Source of the DNA: an uncultured Paraglaciecola sp.
GTDB taxonomy: Bacteria; Pseudomonadota; Gammaproteobacteria; Enterobacterales; Alteromonadaceae
NCBI RefSeq assembly: GCF_937123705.1
Contig: NZ_CAKZKO010000038.1
Span: 1-64,000, forward strand
Length of the DNA: 64,000 bases
Reading direction: 5' to 3'
In this document: piece by piece, positions 45,169 to 54,127 of the stretch
How the letters are laid out: each line of letters opens with the position of its first letter
Numbering within the stretch: the first letter of the stretch is position 1
Notes under the pieces: model-generated
What the model saw: only the letters and a program-made list of their open reading frames with translations
What the model was told of the DNA's origin: nothing
Database searches by the model: none
Position numbers and translations under genes: made by a program

Positions 45169-45615
45169 TTAAATTCTATTAGATAAATTTCGTAGTGTTT
45201 CTAGTATGTCTATAGCTCTTTCTTTATTCTTTATTTCTTCCATTGAAGCTCCACTTTCTTTAGCGAAAACTAATGATTTACGGGTTGTAGCTAAAAGATC
45301 GAACTTAACATCAGGATCTAGGTTCATGCTACGAGGTGCCATTAGGTGCAAACTATCTGTCGAAGATATTAATTTATTATCAATTAAATTTGAAACCATG
45401 TTAGCCATTTCTCTTTGCGATATATTAGTAACATCATAGTTCTCGCTAATTTCCTGCCAATTATTTTTAGCATTTAAACCTTCTTTACTTATGCTCACAG
45501 TATCGGTTGTATTTTGTCTCTGAATCGTTGTACCTGAAGTCTTTTCCGAATTATATGAAACGCTATTTTGCATTTCATATATAATATTTGATTGGGCATT
45601 GTTATTAATATACAT
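45169..45615 (-). CDS. small cytoplasmic-type protein, cassette 1
   Basis: 148 residues, no signal peptide or membrane segment. N-terminal half is Asn/Ser/Thr-rich with TTDTVSISKEGLNAKNN, a motif type seen in flagellar axial and export-related proteins; the C-terminal half is helical (MANMVSNLIDNKLI, KSLVFAKESGASMEEIKNKERAIDILETLRNL). No family recognised. Start ATG 45615 is preferred because AAAAGGATC precedes it; an upstream ATG (45645) lacks such a site. It is convergent with the secreted gene and distantly similar to its cassette 2 counterpart in layout. Confidence 0.6.
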   Translation of the reverse strand: MYINNNAQSNIIYEMQNSVSYNSEKTSGTTIQRQNTTDTVSISKEGLNAKNNWQEISENYDVTNISQREMANMVSNLIDNKLISSTDSLHLMAPRSMNLDPDVKFDLLATTRKSLVFAKESGASMEEIKNKERAIDILETLRNLSNRI

Positions 45616-45744
45616 ATCAGATCCTTTTAAATATTTATACAGCAATGTTATAATTATTTACTTTGCAGTATTTATGCCAACGAAATGTATCTTGATATTT
45701 TAAAAAGCATTAACCATAAGGTGCCCTCAAAAATATAACTACTA

Positions 45745-46018
45745 GGGGTTTTGTACCCATCCCCTCGACATTAACCTTACTTACTCTAAGCTACTGAAAA
45801 ATATTGCGATCTTGCAAGTTTAAATTTATCTCATAAAACGACCGTTTATTAAGACTTAAATATTCTTGTAAAAAATTGCGTGATAATACGCTGTGCGCGT
45901 CTTATCAACCCATCTCAAAAATCAAAAATCAAAATATTAAAAAGTCATTGTTATTACATTTTTTGAGAATGGAATTTATCCCTTAATGCCTATTTCGAGG
46001 GGATGGCCGCAAAAGGGT
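45745..46018. mobile_element. 274-bp mini-element with degenerate Tn3-type terminal repeats
   Basis: Left end 45745-45781 matches the transposon's terminal repeat at 32 of 37 positions; right end 45982-46018 is inverted and matches about 27 of 37, with the CCATCCCCTCGAAAT core and TTAAG tip kept but the outer GGGG lost. The interior is non-coding. The size and structure fit TIME-type non-autonomous elements known from Tn3-family relatives. The flanking pentamers TACTA and TATGA are not an exact duplication. Confidence 0.6.
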
Positions 46019-46157
46019 TATGAAATTCAAGGCTGCCTTGTGCGCTAGTAATACAGTTGTCTACAGAGTGTTAAACGAATTATTGTTAACTTATGCACAA
46101 TACCCCATCATAAAATAATAATTTAAATGAAAAGGTTTTTCTGCTTTAATAAAACTT

Positions 46158-46209
46158 GAGATATTGACCTCATATCTCAAGATACTTTCCCTTAAATATC
46201 TAAGGGATG
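46158..46209 (+). promoter_or_regulatory. upstream symmetry elements of cassette 2
   Basis: The same TTGAGATA...TATCTCAA element, followed by CCCTTAAATATCTAAGGG, which has one mismatch to the palindrome of cassette 1. Position relative to the ATG is conserved. Confidence 0.5.
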
Positions 46210-46218
46210 TAATTTAAC

Positions 46219-46719
46219 ATGGATAAAAGGATGTTTGTTATGAAAATGAATAAAACGTTATTAGCTTTAGCTGTTATCACTAGTGCTTTCACTATGAACG
46301 CACTTGCTGTAGAACAAAAAGATGTAGAGTTGCAATTTGATCCTAGTACAGTAGAAATTATATCTGTAGATCAACTTGAATCTCCACGCGCTTTAAAATC
46401 AGAAGGAGGCATTGAGGCTTTTGCTGCTGCTGGTGCATGGACAAAAGTGGTATATAATCCAAGCCTTTATACAGCAGGTCAGTGGTATCTCGGCCCGTTG
46501 ATGAGTGCCCCTGCTGGAACATCTCCATCAGCTACAGTTCAAAACATTACTTGGCAATGGAATATATGGAATTATAATAGTAACTTAACAACTTACTTAT
46601 GTGAAAGCACGCTTAGTCAGTGTGTTAATATAAGTGGAAATTTTGGTGCGGGAGCTAATTTAAGTACGGTTATACCTGCTATTCAGAAAATCATTAAGCA
46701 TAATAATTTACATAGCTAG
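46219..46719 (+). CDS. secreted FlhE-like Cys-x6-Cys protein, cassette 2
   Basis: 166 residues. Leader MDKRMFVMKMNKTLLALAVI is almost the same as in cassette 1 and ends in a signal-peptidase site (NALAVEQ). After an acidic linker the mature domain has AAAGAWTKVVYNPSLYTAG, NITWQWNIW and YLCESTLSQCVNISG (Cys-x6-Cys), closer to FlhE than the cassette 1 protein is. The C-terminus is about 25 residues shorter and ends in an unrelated basic tail (AIQKIIKHNNLHS), so the domain may be truncated. Its end overlaps the convergent partner gene by 26 bp. Alternative start 46240 has AAAAGGATG upstream. Confidence 0.65.
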   Translation: MDKRMFVMKMNKTLLALAVITSAFTMNALAVEQKDVELQFDPSTVEIISVDQLESPRALKSEGGIEAFAAAGAWTKVVYNPSLYTAGQWYLGPLMSAPAGTSPSATVQNITWQWNIWNYNSNLTTYLCESTLSQCVNISGNFGAGANLSTVIPAIQKIIKHNNLHS

Positions 46720-47218
46720 GCGTTAATTCAACCAGCTTGGCATAAGTTTTAGGTGAACCAAGCCCTTCATTTCCCCAGTGCATTGCTAATTTATATACAT
46801 CTGATTGTTCATCTTGTAATTTTACAATACTCATTAAAATATCTTTGTTGCTTTTCCCCTCAGCTCGCCCCTGACTGATTAAGTCTTGTTCTTGATTCAG
46901 TACACTACGACTTTCTTGTTCTATTTGAGCACTCAAACGATTTATTCTTCCTACTACTTCATCCCCATTATCAGAATTCATAATTTCTCTCAAATTAATC
47001 ATGCCTGCTGATGGCATTCGGCCTATTAATGAATTAACTCTAGCCTCTAACTCTTCTGGTGTAGCTGATTCAATAAAAGAAATAGCCCCCTTTCGAGCGT
47101 CACTGCTATTAACATTCTCAGGCACTTTAGGAGAGTTTTCGGCGGTCTGTTCAACTTTACCAACATTAGAACGGGCTTGTTGTACAGCATAGTTCTGTGA
47201 ACCAATAGAATTTATCAT
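46694..47218 (-). CDS. small cytoplasmic-type protein, cassette 2
   Basis: 174 residues, no signal peptide. N-terminus INSIGSQNYAVQQARSNVGKVEQTAENS is polar; the remainder is helical (ATPEELEARVNSLIGRM, DEVVGRINRLSAQIEQESRSVLNQEQDLISQ) and ends LVELTPSYVNYYA. It shares placement, polar N-terminus and a short motif around VSNLI/VNSLI with the 148-residue protein of cassette 1, so the two are probably remote homologues. AAGGAT precedes the ATG at 47218, as in cassette 1. Function unknown: it could be an immunity, chaperone or regulatory partner of the secreted protein. Confidence 0.6.
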   Translation of the reverse strand: MINSIGSQNYAVQQARSNVGKVEQTAENSPKVPENVNSSDARKGAISFIESATPEELEARVNSLIGRMPSAGMINLREIMNSDNGDEVVGRINRLSAQIEQESRSVLNQEQDLISQGRAEGKSNKDILMSIVKLQDEQSDVYKLAMHWGNEGLGSPKTYAKLVELTPSYVNYYA

Positions 47219-47484
47219 GTTATTATCCTTAATTTTTTAATAAAAGCTGCATTTTTGTATGAGATATGAACATCAATACTTACTCATACTTTAAAAGCAA
47301 ATAACATACCAAAAATATTCTCTACTATTTTTAAAGAATTAAGTATGAAAGTACACCCTAAAGTAGAAATATCAGTAGTTTTGGTCAATAAAACGGCAAA
47401 TAAGGGGCACTGTATAATTTCAAGTAGGCAAGTTATTGCCGACTTAATAAGAAGGTAAACAGGTATTCAATTATAAGACGTACT

Positions 47485-48075
47485 CTAATCAAGCAAAGTT
47501 GTTATTTCAGTTGATAGTTTTTCAGATACATCATTCAATATTCTATAAATGGTCGCTGACCCCAAGTCATAATTTTTTGCCAATTGACCAATTGATACAC
47601 CTTCTTTTCGTTTAGTATAAATTTCAAAATCTATTACATCGGTTCTCTTGGTTGGCCGACCAAATTTAACACCGTGCTCTTTCGCTTTAGCAATACCTTC
47701 TAATTGTCGCTCAGAGCGTAAATCAGTTTCAAATTCGGCAATGGCTGCTAACATGTTAAACATTAACCTTCCAGTGGGAGTAGATGTATCAATTGCTTGG
47801 TCAATGACTACTAGATCAATATTTTCAGCCTGAAAGCGTTCAGCTACTTGTGATAAATGAATAACGGAACGCGCGAGGCGATCTAATCGAGTGATCACAA
47901 AAACATCGCCTTCTCTAAGATAATTCATGCATTTTTGAAATTCAGGCCGTGAAGCTGTTTTGCCACTTTGTTTTTCATGATAAATTTTATCGCAGCCAAC
48001 TTGATTTAATTTATCAAGTTGAACCTCTAAACTTTGACCTGTCGAACTGACTCTTGCGTATCCAATTTTAGACAT
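47485..48075 (-). CDS. tnpR: serine resolvase of the Tn3-family transposon
   Basis: 196 residues. Resolvase catalytic domain with the nucleophile Ser in KIGYARVSSTGQ, RLDRLARS and the E-helix MFNMLAAIAEFETDLRSERQ, then a C-terminal helix-turn-helix (GVSIGQLAKNYDLGSATIYRIL). It resolves cointegrates at a res site. ATG 48075 is chosen since the family starts M-x-KIGYARVS; an open extension upstream would run into the likely res region. It is transcribed after tnpA in the same direction. Confidence 0.93.
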   Translation of the reverse strand: MSKIGYARVSSTGQSLEVQLDKLNQVGCDKIYHEKQSGKTASRPEFQKCMNYLREGDVFVITRLDRLARSVIHLSQVAERFQAENIDLVVIDQAIDTSTPTGRLMFNMLAAIAEFETDLRSERQLEGIAKAKEHGVKFGRPTKRTDVIDFEIYTKRKEGVSIGQLAKNYDLGSATIYRILNDVSEKLSTEITTLLD

Positions 48076-48183
48076 TTTTTTATCGTATATCTTAAGATGT
48101 TTTGAGAAAAACATTATGAGAGTAGTTTTGATAATAGTCAAATGTAGTCATCATAAAGTATACTTTTTGATAAGATTATTTTT
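48076..48183. promoter_or_regulatory. probable res site between tnpA and tnpR
   Basis: A 108-bp AT-rich gap holding several dyads, such as TTTGACTATTATCAAA (minus strand) and TTATCA...TGATGA around a central TATA. Tn3-family res sites of about 120 bp with three subsites normally lie next to tnpR. The subsites could not be assigned with certainty. Confidence 0.45.
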
Positions 48184-51100
48184 TTAATCGGCACTACCAA
48201 GTGCTTCAATGCCATTTAGTAAACCGAGTAAATCAATTTCTTTACGATCTTTATTAAAAGCATATTCCCCATTCAAATTAATATGCTGCCAAGCGACAGG
48301 TGATAACCTTGAAATAATATCAACTACGTCTTGCCTACCATTTTTTTCTTGAATTTGTAAAAATGCCGATAATAGTGCTGAATTATAATAAATAATGCAG
48401 TTTGAAATGAGCCGAGCACAATCATTCCATTGTGACACTTGGTAATCATTGCCACCTCGAAACTTATTGCCATTAACTGAAGTAATAGCGCGTTTTAATT
48501 GGTGATATGCTTCACCCCTGTTTAGTGCTTGCTGTACATAATGGCGCAGAGTGGAATTATCGACATACTCCAAAACATAAATAGATTTAATTAAACGGTC
48601 GTACTCATGAAGTGCTGCCAATGTACGGCTCTTGCCGTTACTTAACTTTCTAATGATAGTGCTTTGTGTGGTAGTTTTTCGGCTTAATGAGCACACGATA
48701 TGTTGGATTTCGTCCCACTCTTCTGTAATAAGTTTATGGTTAATTTCTTTTATCAATTGAATACGGCCACCGTTCTCTTCAGACACTTCAAATAAATTAA
48801 AAAATACTTTTTTCATTTTTGCGTATCGAGGAGCGAACGTATAACCAAAAAAATCTAGAATGGCGAAATTTACATTGTTGGTACCATGCGTATCGGTCGA
48901 TAAAGTATTTGGCTGTATGTCTGATGAATTATTGTAAAGCAAATCGAAAGCAAAGTGACCTTCGTACTCATTAGCACCAATCACTTGCGTACTTACTGGC
49001 ACATGGTTTGAAACCAATGTGAGTGCAGAAACCCCTTTGCCTTTTGAAAAGTATTTAGATGAATAACGCGCTTTAAACGTATTAATGCGGCACTCAAACT
49101 TTTGACCATCAATACTTGAAAAAAATTGGTTATCATCAACATGGTAATAAGCAAATATTGGCAATGTGGCTATAGCATTAGAAATATTATCATTCGATTG
49201 AGTCAGCGTTTCATATCGAATATAACTATCGTCTACACTGCGTAATTTCCCCATTGAACGGTCAGAAATATTCGCCATTTTATATAAGCCGTAATTCGTG
49301 CCGTTTGCCAAAATACAAGCAATGAGATCTTCTTTATCTACCGGTGATTTTTCTTTTGTTGCTGATATATGGGTAAACGAATTTAAGTAACCTGTTTTTT
49401 GATCGACAAATAGCATTAGTTCAACAATACCCATATGTTGAATCTGATTATAAAGCGGATTTTCAATGGTTTGTTGCCAACGGCTGTTAGGAATTGACCA
49501 CTTAAGTTCGGCCTTACCAGGAATAAACTCAACGTACTTATTATCGCCACTAAAAATATGTTCACTTGCTTTCTTCAGCTTAATTTCTAATTGTTGGCTC
49601 TTATCGGCTAGCGTTTGATTAATGGGCGTAATTAACTTATCAAGGCCAGTATTTTCAATGATTTCAGCCTTGTGCTTCCATTCTTTAGGTTGAATTAAAT
49701 CTGACGTTAAACTACGATTATTAACGCTTTCTCTAACTGTTAAGTTATTGCTATGAAATAGCTGCTCGGCTTTACGGTAAAGGAAATACTCAAAGCGATT
49801 AGCAATTAACTTGGTATTATCACCTTCAATATATTCACGTTCACTTTTAGATACCACATCGAGATTAATTGTTTTTATTGTTTTGAATGCGGTTAATTCT
49901 TCGTGAGCCTTGATGTATTGTTCACGCAATTCGTCTTTAAGATGAATGAATTCAATATCAATAGACATAAAAAGTGATCGGATAAGCTTTTTAATTTTAC
50001 TGGATTGTTTATCGATGAATTGCCATTCGTATTGACGGCCATCAAAGTCGTTATTATCTAAATGATCACTTAACAGTTTAATGCTATTGGCTGGAATAAG
50101 CTCAAAAGCTTTTTTACGGACATCTCCAAAGCTTAAATTATCATCCATATCGGTATCGATGAAATACTTTAATAAACTACCCGCAGATTTTAGTTTGGTT
50201 CTAACAATGTTTACATCTTCTACAATACGTTGTTTTGCATAGCCCTTGGTTGATTCTGTTAACTTTCTGATCATATAGATAAAAGCAGAAACTAAATTGT
50301 CATTGGTTTCTCGGTACCTAAAAAATAAGTAACAAACAAGATATAAAATAGTTTGGCTGTCATCGTGTCTTCTGAGTTTATAAACTGTCTTGTGTTTAAC
50401 TAATGACGCATAGTATTCAAGGTTTTTAGGGGATAATTTGAGTTCAGCAATAAGCACTTTAATTTCAGGGTAAAGTAAACGTATAGTTTTATGTGTCTTC
50501 AACTCTTGTGCTATTTGACTAGCCGAAAAATCTTTAGCCATTCTTTTCAATTTGGCTAGGTCAGTAAAGGTACTATTTGATTCAAGTAATTTAAGTAATA
50601 TGGCTTTTGTGGAATGAGTTAAATTTTCAGTGAGAATATGCTCAATACGGCTTCGTTCATTTGATAAAACGGTTGAGATAGTGTCTTGTAGTGTTGTATA
50701 ACCAGCAAGCGCTATTCTGTTTTGACTAAAATAAGCAATACACTCATCGAAAACATACCTAGGCTCTAAGTTTATTTTTACGACATCATTGAGTCTTTTA
50801 AGAAGTAGTTCTTTATCTACTTTACTATGATAATTTGAAAAGCCAGTATAGTTAAGTAACTTTTTGAACAGCTTTGTTTTTGTTGTTCGAGGTAAGTCAG
50901 TCAACATTATATCTTTACCATTGAAATATTTAGTTCTGACATAATCAAGATCAACAATAACATCTTCAAATGAAAAATTAAAAATGATAGGCCGCGCTCT
51001 AAAGTAGCCTAATAACAGGATAAAATATACTCTGGTTTCTAATCGTCTTAGCTCATTAACCAGTTTTTGGGTTTCACTATCCAATGAAAAATAGTCTTCT

Positions 51101-51198
51101 CTGTCTGTATGATTAAAGTTAGGAAGAGCGTAAAGTTCGTTTATTTCAGACGATGTAAGTATTTGAATACGTTTAGTGGTTGGGTTAGTGATGATAAT
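48184..51198 (-). CDS. tnpA: Tn3-family transposase with possible non-standard start codon
   Basis: About 1000 residues. The Tn3 DDE core is present: STDTHGTNNVNFAILDFFGYTFAPRYAKMKK and the downstream catalytic Glu region. The first ordinary start (TTG 51084) would remove a stretch that looks family-typical, KRIQILTSSEINELYALPNFNHTDREDYFS, which is open in frame back to a TAA at 51207. No ATG, GTG, TTG or CTG exists there; ATT 51198 or ATC 51195/51192, with AAAGGT just upstream, are the only candidates. It cuts the 37-bp ends and makes 5-bp duplications. Confidence 0.9.
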   Translation of the reverse strand: MIITNPTTKRIQILTSSEINELYALPNFNHTDREDYFSLDSETQKLVNELRRLETRVYFILLLGYFRARPIIFNFSFEDVIVDLDYVRTKYFNGKDIMLTDLPRTTKTKLFKKLLNYTGFSNYHSKVDKELLLKRLNDVVKINLEPRYVFDECIAYFSQNRIALAGYTTLQDTISTVLSNERSRIEHILTENLTHSTKAILLKLLESNSTFTDLAKLKRMAKDFSASQIAQELKTHKTIRLLYPEIKVLIAELKLSPKNLEYYASLVKHKTVYKLRRHDDSQTILYLVCYLFFRYRETNDNLVSAFIYMIRKLTESTKGYAKQRIVEDVNIVRTKLKSAGSLLKYFIDTDMDDNLSFGDVRKKAFELIPANSIKLLSDHLDNNDFDGRQYEWQFIDKQSSKIKKLIRSLFMSIDIEFIHLKDELREQYIKAHEELTAFKTIKTINLDVVSKSEREYIEGDNTKLIANRFEYFLYRKAEQLFHSNNLTVRESVNNRSLTSDLIQPKEWKHKAEIIENTGLDKLITPINQTLADKSQQLEIKLKKASEHIFSGDNKYVEFIPGKAELKWSIPNSRWQQTIENPLYNQIQHMGIVELMLFVDQKTGYLNSFTHISATKEKSPVDKEDLIACILANGTNYGLYKMANISDRSMGKLRSVDDSYIRYETLTQSNDNISNAIATLPIFAYYHVDDNQFFSSIDGQKFECRINTFKARYSSKYFSKGKGVSALTLVSNHVPVSTQVIGANEYEGHFAFDLLYNNSSDIQPNTLSTDTHGTNNVNFAILDFFGYTFAPRYAKMKKVFFNLFEVSEENGGRIQLIKEINHKLITEEWDEIQHIVCSLSRKTTTQSTIIRKLSNGKSRTLAALHEYDRLIKSIYVLEYVDNSTLRHYVQQALNRGEAYHQLKRAITSVNGNKFRGGNDYQVSQWNDCARLISNCIIYYNSALLSAFLQIQEKNGRQDVVDIISRLSPVAWQHINLNGEYAFNKDRKEIDLLGLLNGIEALGSAD

Positions 51199-51252
51199 TG
51201 ACCTTTATAGTTATTTTACACCATCATAACTTATGAGTGGTCAATAAATAAC

Positions 51253-51289
51253 CTTAAGGTTCATTTCGAGGGGATGGGCACAAAACCCC
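51253..51289 (-). repeat. right 37-bp terminal inverted repeat
   Basis: Inverted exact copy of 44286-44322, with the CCCC tip at 51286-51289. Confidence 0.95.
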
Positions 51290-52438
51290 TAACAAGCGCC
51301 CCAAAGTACCTTGAGCTTGATATCCACAAAATATAATGGTGTTGCGAGCGTCCCAAATACGCTGTTTAAAGTGGTGACGAATACGTCCTCCAGTACACAT
51401 TCCACTACCCGCGATAATCAACGCCCCTTTCTTGATATTGTTGATTGCCATAGAGTTTTCTGTGGTAACCGATAAAAAAAGACGTGGAATAAAGTCTTTA
51501 ATTATCGAATGTGCTTTGGGTGTGGCTTCTTCAATCTCTTGACTATCTAGAGATTCAAACCAGCGGTCATACACTTTAGTGACTTCAATCGCCATGGGGC
51601 TATCGACTATGACTTGCCAGTTGTCTAACACCCCTTCCCTATGCAATTGACCTAAATAAAACAGTAATTCTTGGGTACGTCCTACTGCAAATGCGGGGAT
51701 CATAATATTTCCACCGCGTTTTTGGGTGTCAGCTAGTATCTCTTTTAATTGGCTAACAGTATCTTCGATTGGGCGGTGGTTACGATCTCCATATGTGCCC
51801 TCCATCATGACTAAGTCGGCTTTTTTTAATACCGCAGGATCGTTCATTAGTACCGCACTTTTATTTCCCAAGTCTCCTGAGAAAACCACTGTTTTTGTTT
51901 TTCCCTTGTCTGTAAAGTTCAGTTCAACTATAGCTGACCCTAATATATGCCCTGCATCGTGAAAAGTTAGGCTTGTATCAGCGCAAAGTAGCACTTTTGT
52001 CTCATAAAGGTGAGATTGGCATAAAGATAAAGCCTGTTGTACGTCCTCTTCGGTATATTCTGGTTCTAAAGGTGGCTTTCCTTTGCGTGCTAACTGACGA
52101 TTTTCTCGTTTTAGATCACCTAAATAGATCCCCACTGAGTCCATTAACATGACCTTTAAGAGGTCGGCTGTTGCGTCTGCACAATAAATGGGGCCCTTAT
52201 AACCGTTATGTACCAATTTAGGTAACAAACCACTATGGTCTAGGTGGGCATGTGATAGAACAACAGCGTCGATACTTTGGGGATCAAATAAGAATGTTTC
52301 TGTTTGCTCCCTATCCACCCTGTTGCCACCTTGATGCATACCACAATCAAATAGAATACGACCAAAAGCCGGAGCCTCCAGCATATGACAAGAACCCGTT
52401 ACTTCCTGTGCCGCCCCTAAAAACTTCACTGTTGCCAT
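51254..52438 (-). pseudogene. 5' part of beta-CASP MBL nuclease gene, interrupted by transposon
   Basis: Start ATG 52438 (TAGGAT upstream). Metallo-beta-lactamase motifs: HAHLDHSG (zinc site), FHDAGHILGSA, VVFSGDLG, then the beta-CASP part (MMEGTYGDRNH, IPAFAVGRTQELLFYLG, ISGSGMCTGGR-like IAGSGMCTGGRIRHH, GYQAQGTLGR). It reads into the transposon end and stops after GVLCPSPRNEP. Genuine sequence stops at codon 383 (51290); joined to 44280-44026 it would give 467 residues without a frameshift. Family members are RNA exonucleases/endonucleases. As it stands the product lacks the final conserved motifs and is probably inactive. Confidence 0.92.
51290..51294. repeat. right target-site duplication TAACA
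   Basis: Same pentamer as at 44281-44285. Confidence 0.9.
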
Positions 52439-52681
52439 TATAAATATCCTATATGAAATTAAATGAGGGCACATTTGAACACAAGGATCAGTGAGACATC
52501 TTGATCTGAGTCAACTAGAGGATGTCACTTTATAGAGGGGGCAGTCGAACTTAAGAATGCGATCTTTTAAGTGGATTAGGGCGCACTTTGATGAATCCGG
52601 GGATTTGCTGAGGTATGCAGAAATAACAAAACACAACTGATTAAGTATGAGATAATTTTTTGATATTCTGCATAGGCTTAA

Positions 52682-53038
52682 TTATGGTGCGCTTTGGTGC
52701 ATTTTTTGTATTTGATCTAGCTTACAGCTGATTACTTTAACATTTGTATAACCCATTCTGGCGAGTTGCTCTGCACCTAACGCGGCGCGTAATGAAGATG
52801 CACAATGTAAATAAATAGGACGCAGCGGATCTTTTTCTATTTCTAGCATTTTCATTTCTAAGACCCCTCTAGGAATATTAATTGCACCAATAGCTGGACT
52901 GGCGAAGTGTTCCGCAGTCTCTCTCACATCAATCAGTAACCCCTTGTTTTGATTAAGTTGTTGTGACGCTTCTTGGGCCGTTACTTTTTGAACATTTTCC
53001 ATGGTTTGTTGTAATAGTTGAGGCAAAGTTTTTAGCAT
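52682..53038 (-). CDS. rhodanese-like sulfurtransferase
   Basis: 118 residues, one rhodanese domain: GLLIDVRETAEHFASPAIGAINIPRG, and the active loop YLHCASSLRAALGAEQL with the catalytic Cys in C-x4-R. Single-domain rhodaneses move sulfane sulfur between thiols, cyanide or thiosulfate. It is the last gene of an operon headed by an ArsR regulator with a persulfide-sensor cysteine pattern, which supports a role in sulfide/polysulfide handling. Confidence 0.88.
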   Translation of the reverse strand: MLKTLPQLLQQTMENVQKVTAQEASQQLNQNKGLLIDVRETAEHFASPAIGAINIPRGVLEMKMLEIEKDPLRPIYLHCASSLRAALGAEQLARMGYTNVKVISCKLDQIQKMHQSAP

Positions 53039-53059
53039 AATTTTCTCCTTTAGATTGAT

Positions 53060-54127
53060 TTAGTTTTGTTTTAAGCCAATAGGTTCGCCTAAAACAAGGG
53101 TATCACCTGGTATCAGGCCTGAAATTACTTCGATTTGATCACCCTTGGATTTACCTAGTCTTATAAAACGACGACTAAGTTGCTCGTTTTTTAGCAGCCA
53201 TACTATATCTAACTGCCCAAAACTTTTGACATAGGTCAAGGGGATAGTTAGCACCTGTGTGCTGCCATTTTCTACCATCATTTTGGCAAACATACCTGGG
53301 CGTAAATTAGGATCAAACTCTAACCCTGCTTTAATTAGAAAGGCCCGAGCAAAAGGATCGGCAGCAGGTACAATTTCGACTATTGTAGCAGTGAAATTTT
53401 TACCCAAAGAATCTACTTTGATACTGACTTTACGGCCAAGGGCAAGTTGAGTCGCCAAGGACTCTCGAACATTGGCTTCAATTTGTAGAGTTAAGGGATC
53501 GTATAAAGACAACAGTAATTGGCCGGGCGAAGCCATATTCCCAGGCTCAGTAGCTCGCTCTACTACCACTCCAGAAAAAGGTGAGGTGATTTTGCTGTAA
53601 TCTAGCGCTGTTTGTGCTGCTTGTTTGGCTTGTGTTGCCGCCATATGTTCTGAACGAAGGCGGTAAAAGTAGGCTGCTGTATTGTCTAATTCACTTTGTG
53701 ATAGAAGTCCATCACTTTGCAATGTTTGGGCTCGTTCAAAGCTAGTTTTAGCTTCTGTTAGTAACGCCTGTGAAGCTTCAACCATAGCACTCGCTTGAGC
53801 CAATTGTGCCTTTAAACTATTACTCTCTAGGCTAACCAGTAGTTGCCCTTGGGTGACTTTGTCCCCTGCCCTTACATGGATATTTTCAATGCGCGCTAAG
53901 ATTTGACTCGACACCAAGGTTGCCTCTCTGGCTTTAATGCTGGCGGGTATAGACTCGAATACTGGCTCAGTCGTATAAGATACGGTAAAACTGTTAAGGT
54001 TCGAGGAGGCTGAATGCTGCAGTGTTGCTGGCGCTACTTTATGAGTAAATAGTCCTGCCATCCATGCTACTACAAGTAATAAACCCGTCATTGCAATTAT
54101 CGGTATCCCCCATTTTTTAAACGTCAT
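53060..54127 (-). CDS. RND efflux periplasmic adaptor
   Basis: 355 residues. An N-terminal membrane anchor (WGIPIIAMTGLLLVVAWMAGLF), then the HlyD/MFP pattern: lipoyl half-motif IENIHVRAGDKVTQGQLLVSLES, coiled-coil hairpin (LKAQLAQASAMVEASQALLTEAKTSFERAQTL), second lipoyl half KITSPFSGVVVERATEPGNMASPGQ and a beta-barrel domain. It links the inner-membrane RND pump to an outer-membrane channel (not encoded here). The start ATG overlaps the pump's stop codon (ATGA). Confidence 0.92.
   Translation of the reverse strand: MTFKKWGIPIIAMTGLLLVVAWMAGLFTHKVAPATLQHSASSNLNSFTVSYTTEPVFESIPASIKAREATLVSSQILARIENIHVRAGDKVTQGQLLVSLESNSLKAQLAQASAMVEASQALLTEAKTSFERAQTLQSDGLLSQSELDNTAAYFYRLRSEHMAATQAKQAAQTALDYSKITSPFSGVVVERATEPGNMASPGQLLLSLYDPLTLQIEANVRESLATQLALGRKVSIKVDSLGKNFTATIVEIVPAADPFARAFLIKAGLEFDPNLRPGMFAKMMVENGSTQVLTIPLTYVKSFGQLDIVWLLKNEQLSRRFIRLGKSKGDQIEVISGLIPGDTLVLGEPIGLKQN

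Larger units (their letters stand above)
45616..46218 (+). other. non-coding stretch between the two cassettes
   Basis: It contains the mini-element at 45745-46018 and, from about 46109, the conserved upstream block of cassette 2. No gene is supported. Confidence 0.5.
44286..51289. mobile_element. 7.0-kb Tn3-family transposon with two secreted-protein cassettes
   Basis: Perfect 37-bp inverted repeats at both ends (44286-44322 and 51253-51289), starting GGGG and ending TTAAG as in Tn3, flanked by a 5-bp TAACA duplication. Contents from left to right: cassette 1 (secreted protein, convergent small protein), a 274-bp mini-element bounded by degenerate terminal repeats, cassette 2 of the same design, resolvase and transposase. 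The identical duplication and perfect ends indicate a relatively recent insertion into the MBL nuclease gene. Confidence 0.95.

Noticed and set aside
45740-46023. 5-bp target duplication around the 274-bp mini-element
   Set aside because: Flanking pentamers TACTA and TATGA differ at two positions, so a clean transposition event cannot be claimed.
46640-46800. Frameshift that would restore a full C-terminus to the cassette 2 secreted protein
   Set aside because: The other forward frames hit stops quickly and do not encode residues resembling the cassette 1 C-terminus.
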